Part shown: piece by piece, positions 63,784 to 64,000 of the stretch
Layout of the letters: each line of letters begins with the position of its first letter
How positions within the stretch are numbered: the first letter of the stretch is position 1
NCBI RefSeq assembly: GCF_900093605.1
Contig: NZ_FLYE01000047.1
Coordinates: forward strand, 1 to 64,000
DNA: 64,000 nucleotides
Source: Candidatus Terasakiella magnetica
GTDB lineage: Bacteria; Pseudomonadota; Alphaproteobacteria; Rhodospirillales; Terasakiellaceae
Direction: 5' to 3'
The notes under the pieces: model-generated
What the model saw: the letters and a program-made list of their open reading frames with translations, nothing else
What the model was told of the DNA's origin: nothing
Databases searched by the model: none
Translations under genes and position numbers: made by a program

Positions 63784-64000
63784 ATGAATGTCGCAGCCCA
63801 AAAGGCCTATGAAGAATTTGAATTTACTGCTGAAATCGCTGAGCGTATGGCCCCTGTCTATGAGCGGGTAAAAAGCCATATCACAGCGGAAGAATGGCCT
63901 GTGATTGCACCCTATGTGGATGAGATCATTCGCTTGAAGAAAGAACGCAATGCAGTGATTCTTGCCCATAACTATCAGACTCGTGATATTTTTCACTGTG
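63784..64000 (+). CDS. nadA: Quinolinate synthase A (partial, runs off the window)
   Basis: The first 72 residues only. The stretch [20 protein letters not shown], with its HNYQ motif, is diagnostic of NadA, which condenses iminoaspartate with dihydroxyacetone phosphate. The gene continues past the right edge. Confidence 0.9.
   Translation, partial: MNVAAQKAYEEFEFTAEIAERMAPVYERVKSHITAEEWPVIAPYVDEIIRLKKERNAVILAHNYQTRDIFHC

Overview
The window looks like part of the chromosome of a Gram-negative alphaproteobacterium with moderate GC content, free-living and probably marine or aquatic. I infer this from the gene families (Anbu operon, CcoG, NahK-like hybrid kinases, PQQ-linked alcohol oxidation, glucosylglycerate metabolism). 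A Rhodospirillales/Terasakiella-like host is my best guess, not a demonstrated one. No rRNA, tRNA, CRISPR array or transposase gene was seen.

Layout. 0-3 kb: a GGDEF/EAL protein and an alanine-rich coiled-coil protein. 3-7 kb: compatible-solute genes for glucosylglycerate (phosphatase and synthase on +, a GH13 phosphorylase converging on -). 7-11 kb: the Anbu proteasome-like operon (ATP-grasp, alpha-E, transglutaminase, Anbu), with the phosphorylase as its last gene. 11.1-11.4 kb: a 265-bp element of nested inverted repeats. 11.4-15 kb: NUDIX protein, MocR regulator and CcoG. 15-20 kb: a tandem glycine riboswitch, an unusually short GcvH-like protein, full-length GcvP, then Epd.

20-51 kb is the main block, a periplasmic alcohol/aldehyde oxidation island. 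It holds the tungstate-binding protein TupA, PQQ synthesis genes in the order B-C-A-D-E followed by an M48 peptidase, cytochromes c, a NitT/TauT-type ABC transporter, and a three-subunit aldehyde oxidoreductase of the AorABC tungsten type. These are followed by PedF, a FIST protein with a hybrid kinase, a MoaD-like protein and TupBC. The block ends with a LuxR response regulator, a PQQ alcohol dehydrogenase with the lanthanide-type Asp pair, its accessory proteins (metallohydrolase, SoxYZ-like, MoxJ-like), and a LutABEFG/PedABC-like ABC cluster. Read together, a lanthanide/PQQ enzyme makes aldehyde, a tungsten enzyme makes acid, and the cofactor and metal supply genes sit alongside. A 17-bp dyad recurs upstream of at least seven of these genes and may be the island's operator.

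51-64 kb: Sel1-like protein, Na/Pi symporter, TauE/SafE, DHH phosphoesterase and a C-terminal processing protease. Next come three tandem near-identical small RNA genes, each with its own terminator, and a TorS-like hybrid kinase whose N-terminus is frameshifted. The window closes with a LuxR-type regulator, a DksA-like protein, a DUF1244 protein, an NrtR-like regulator and the start of nadA.
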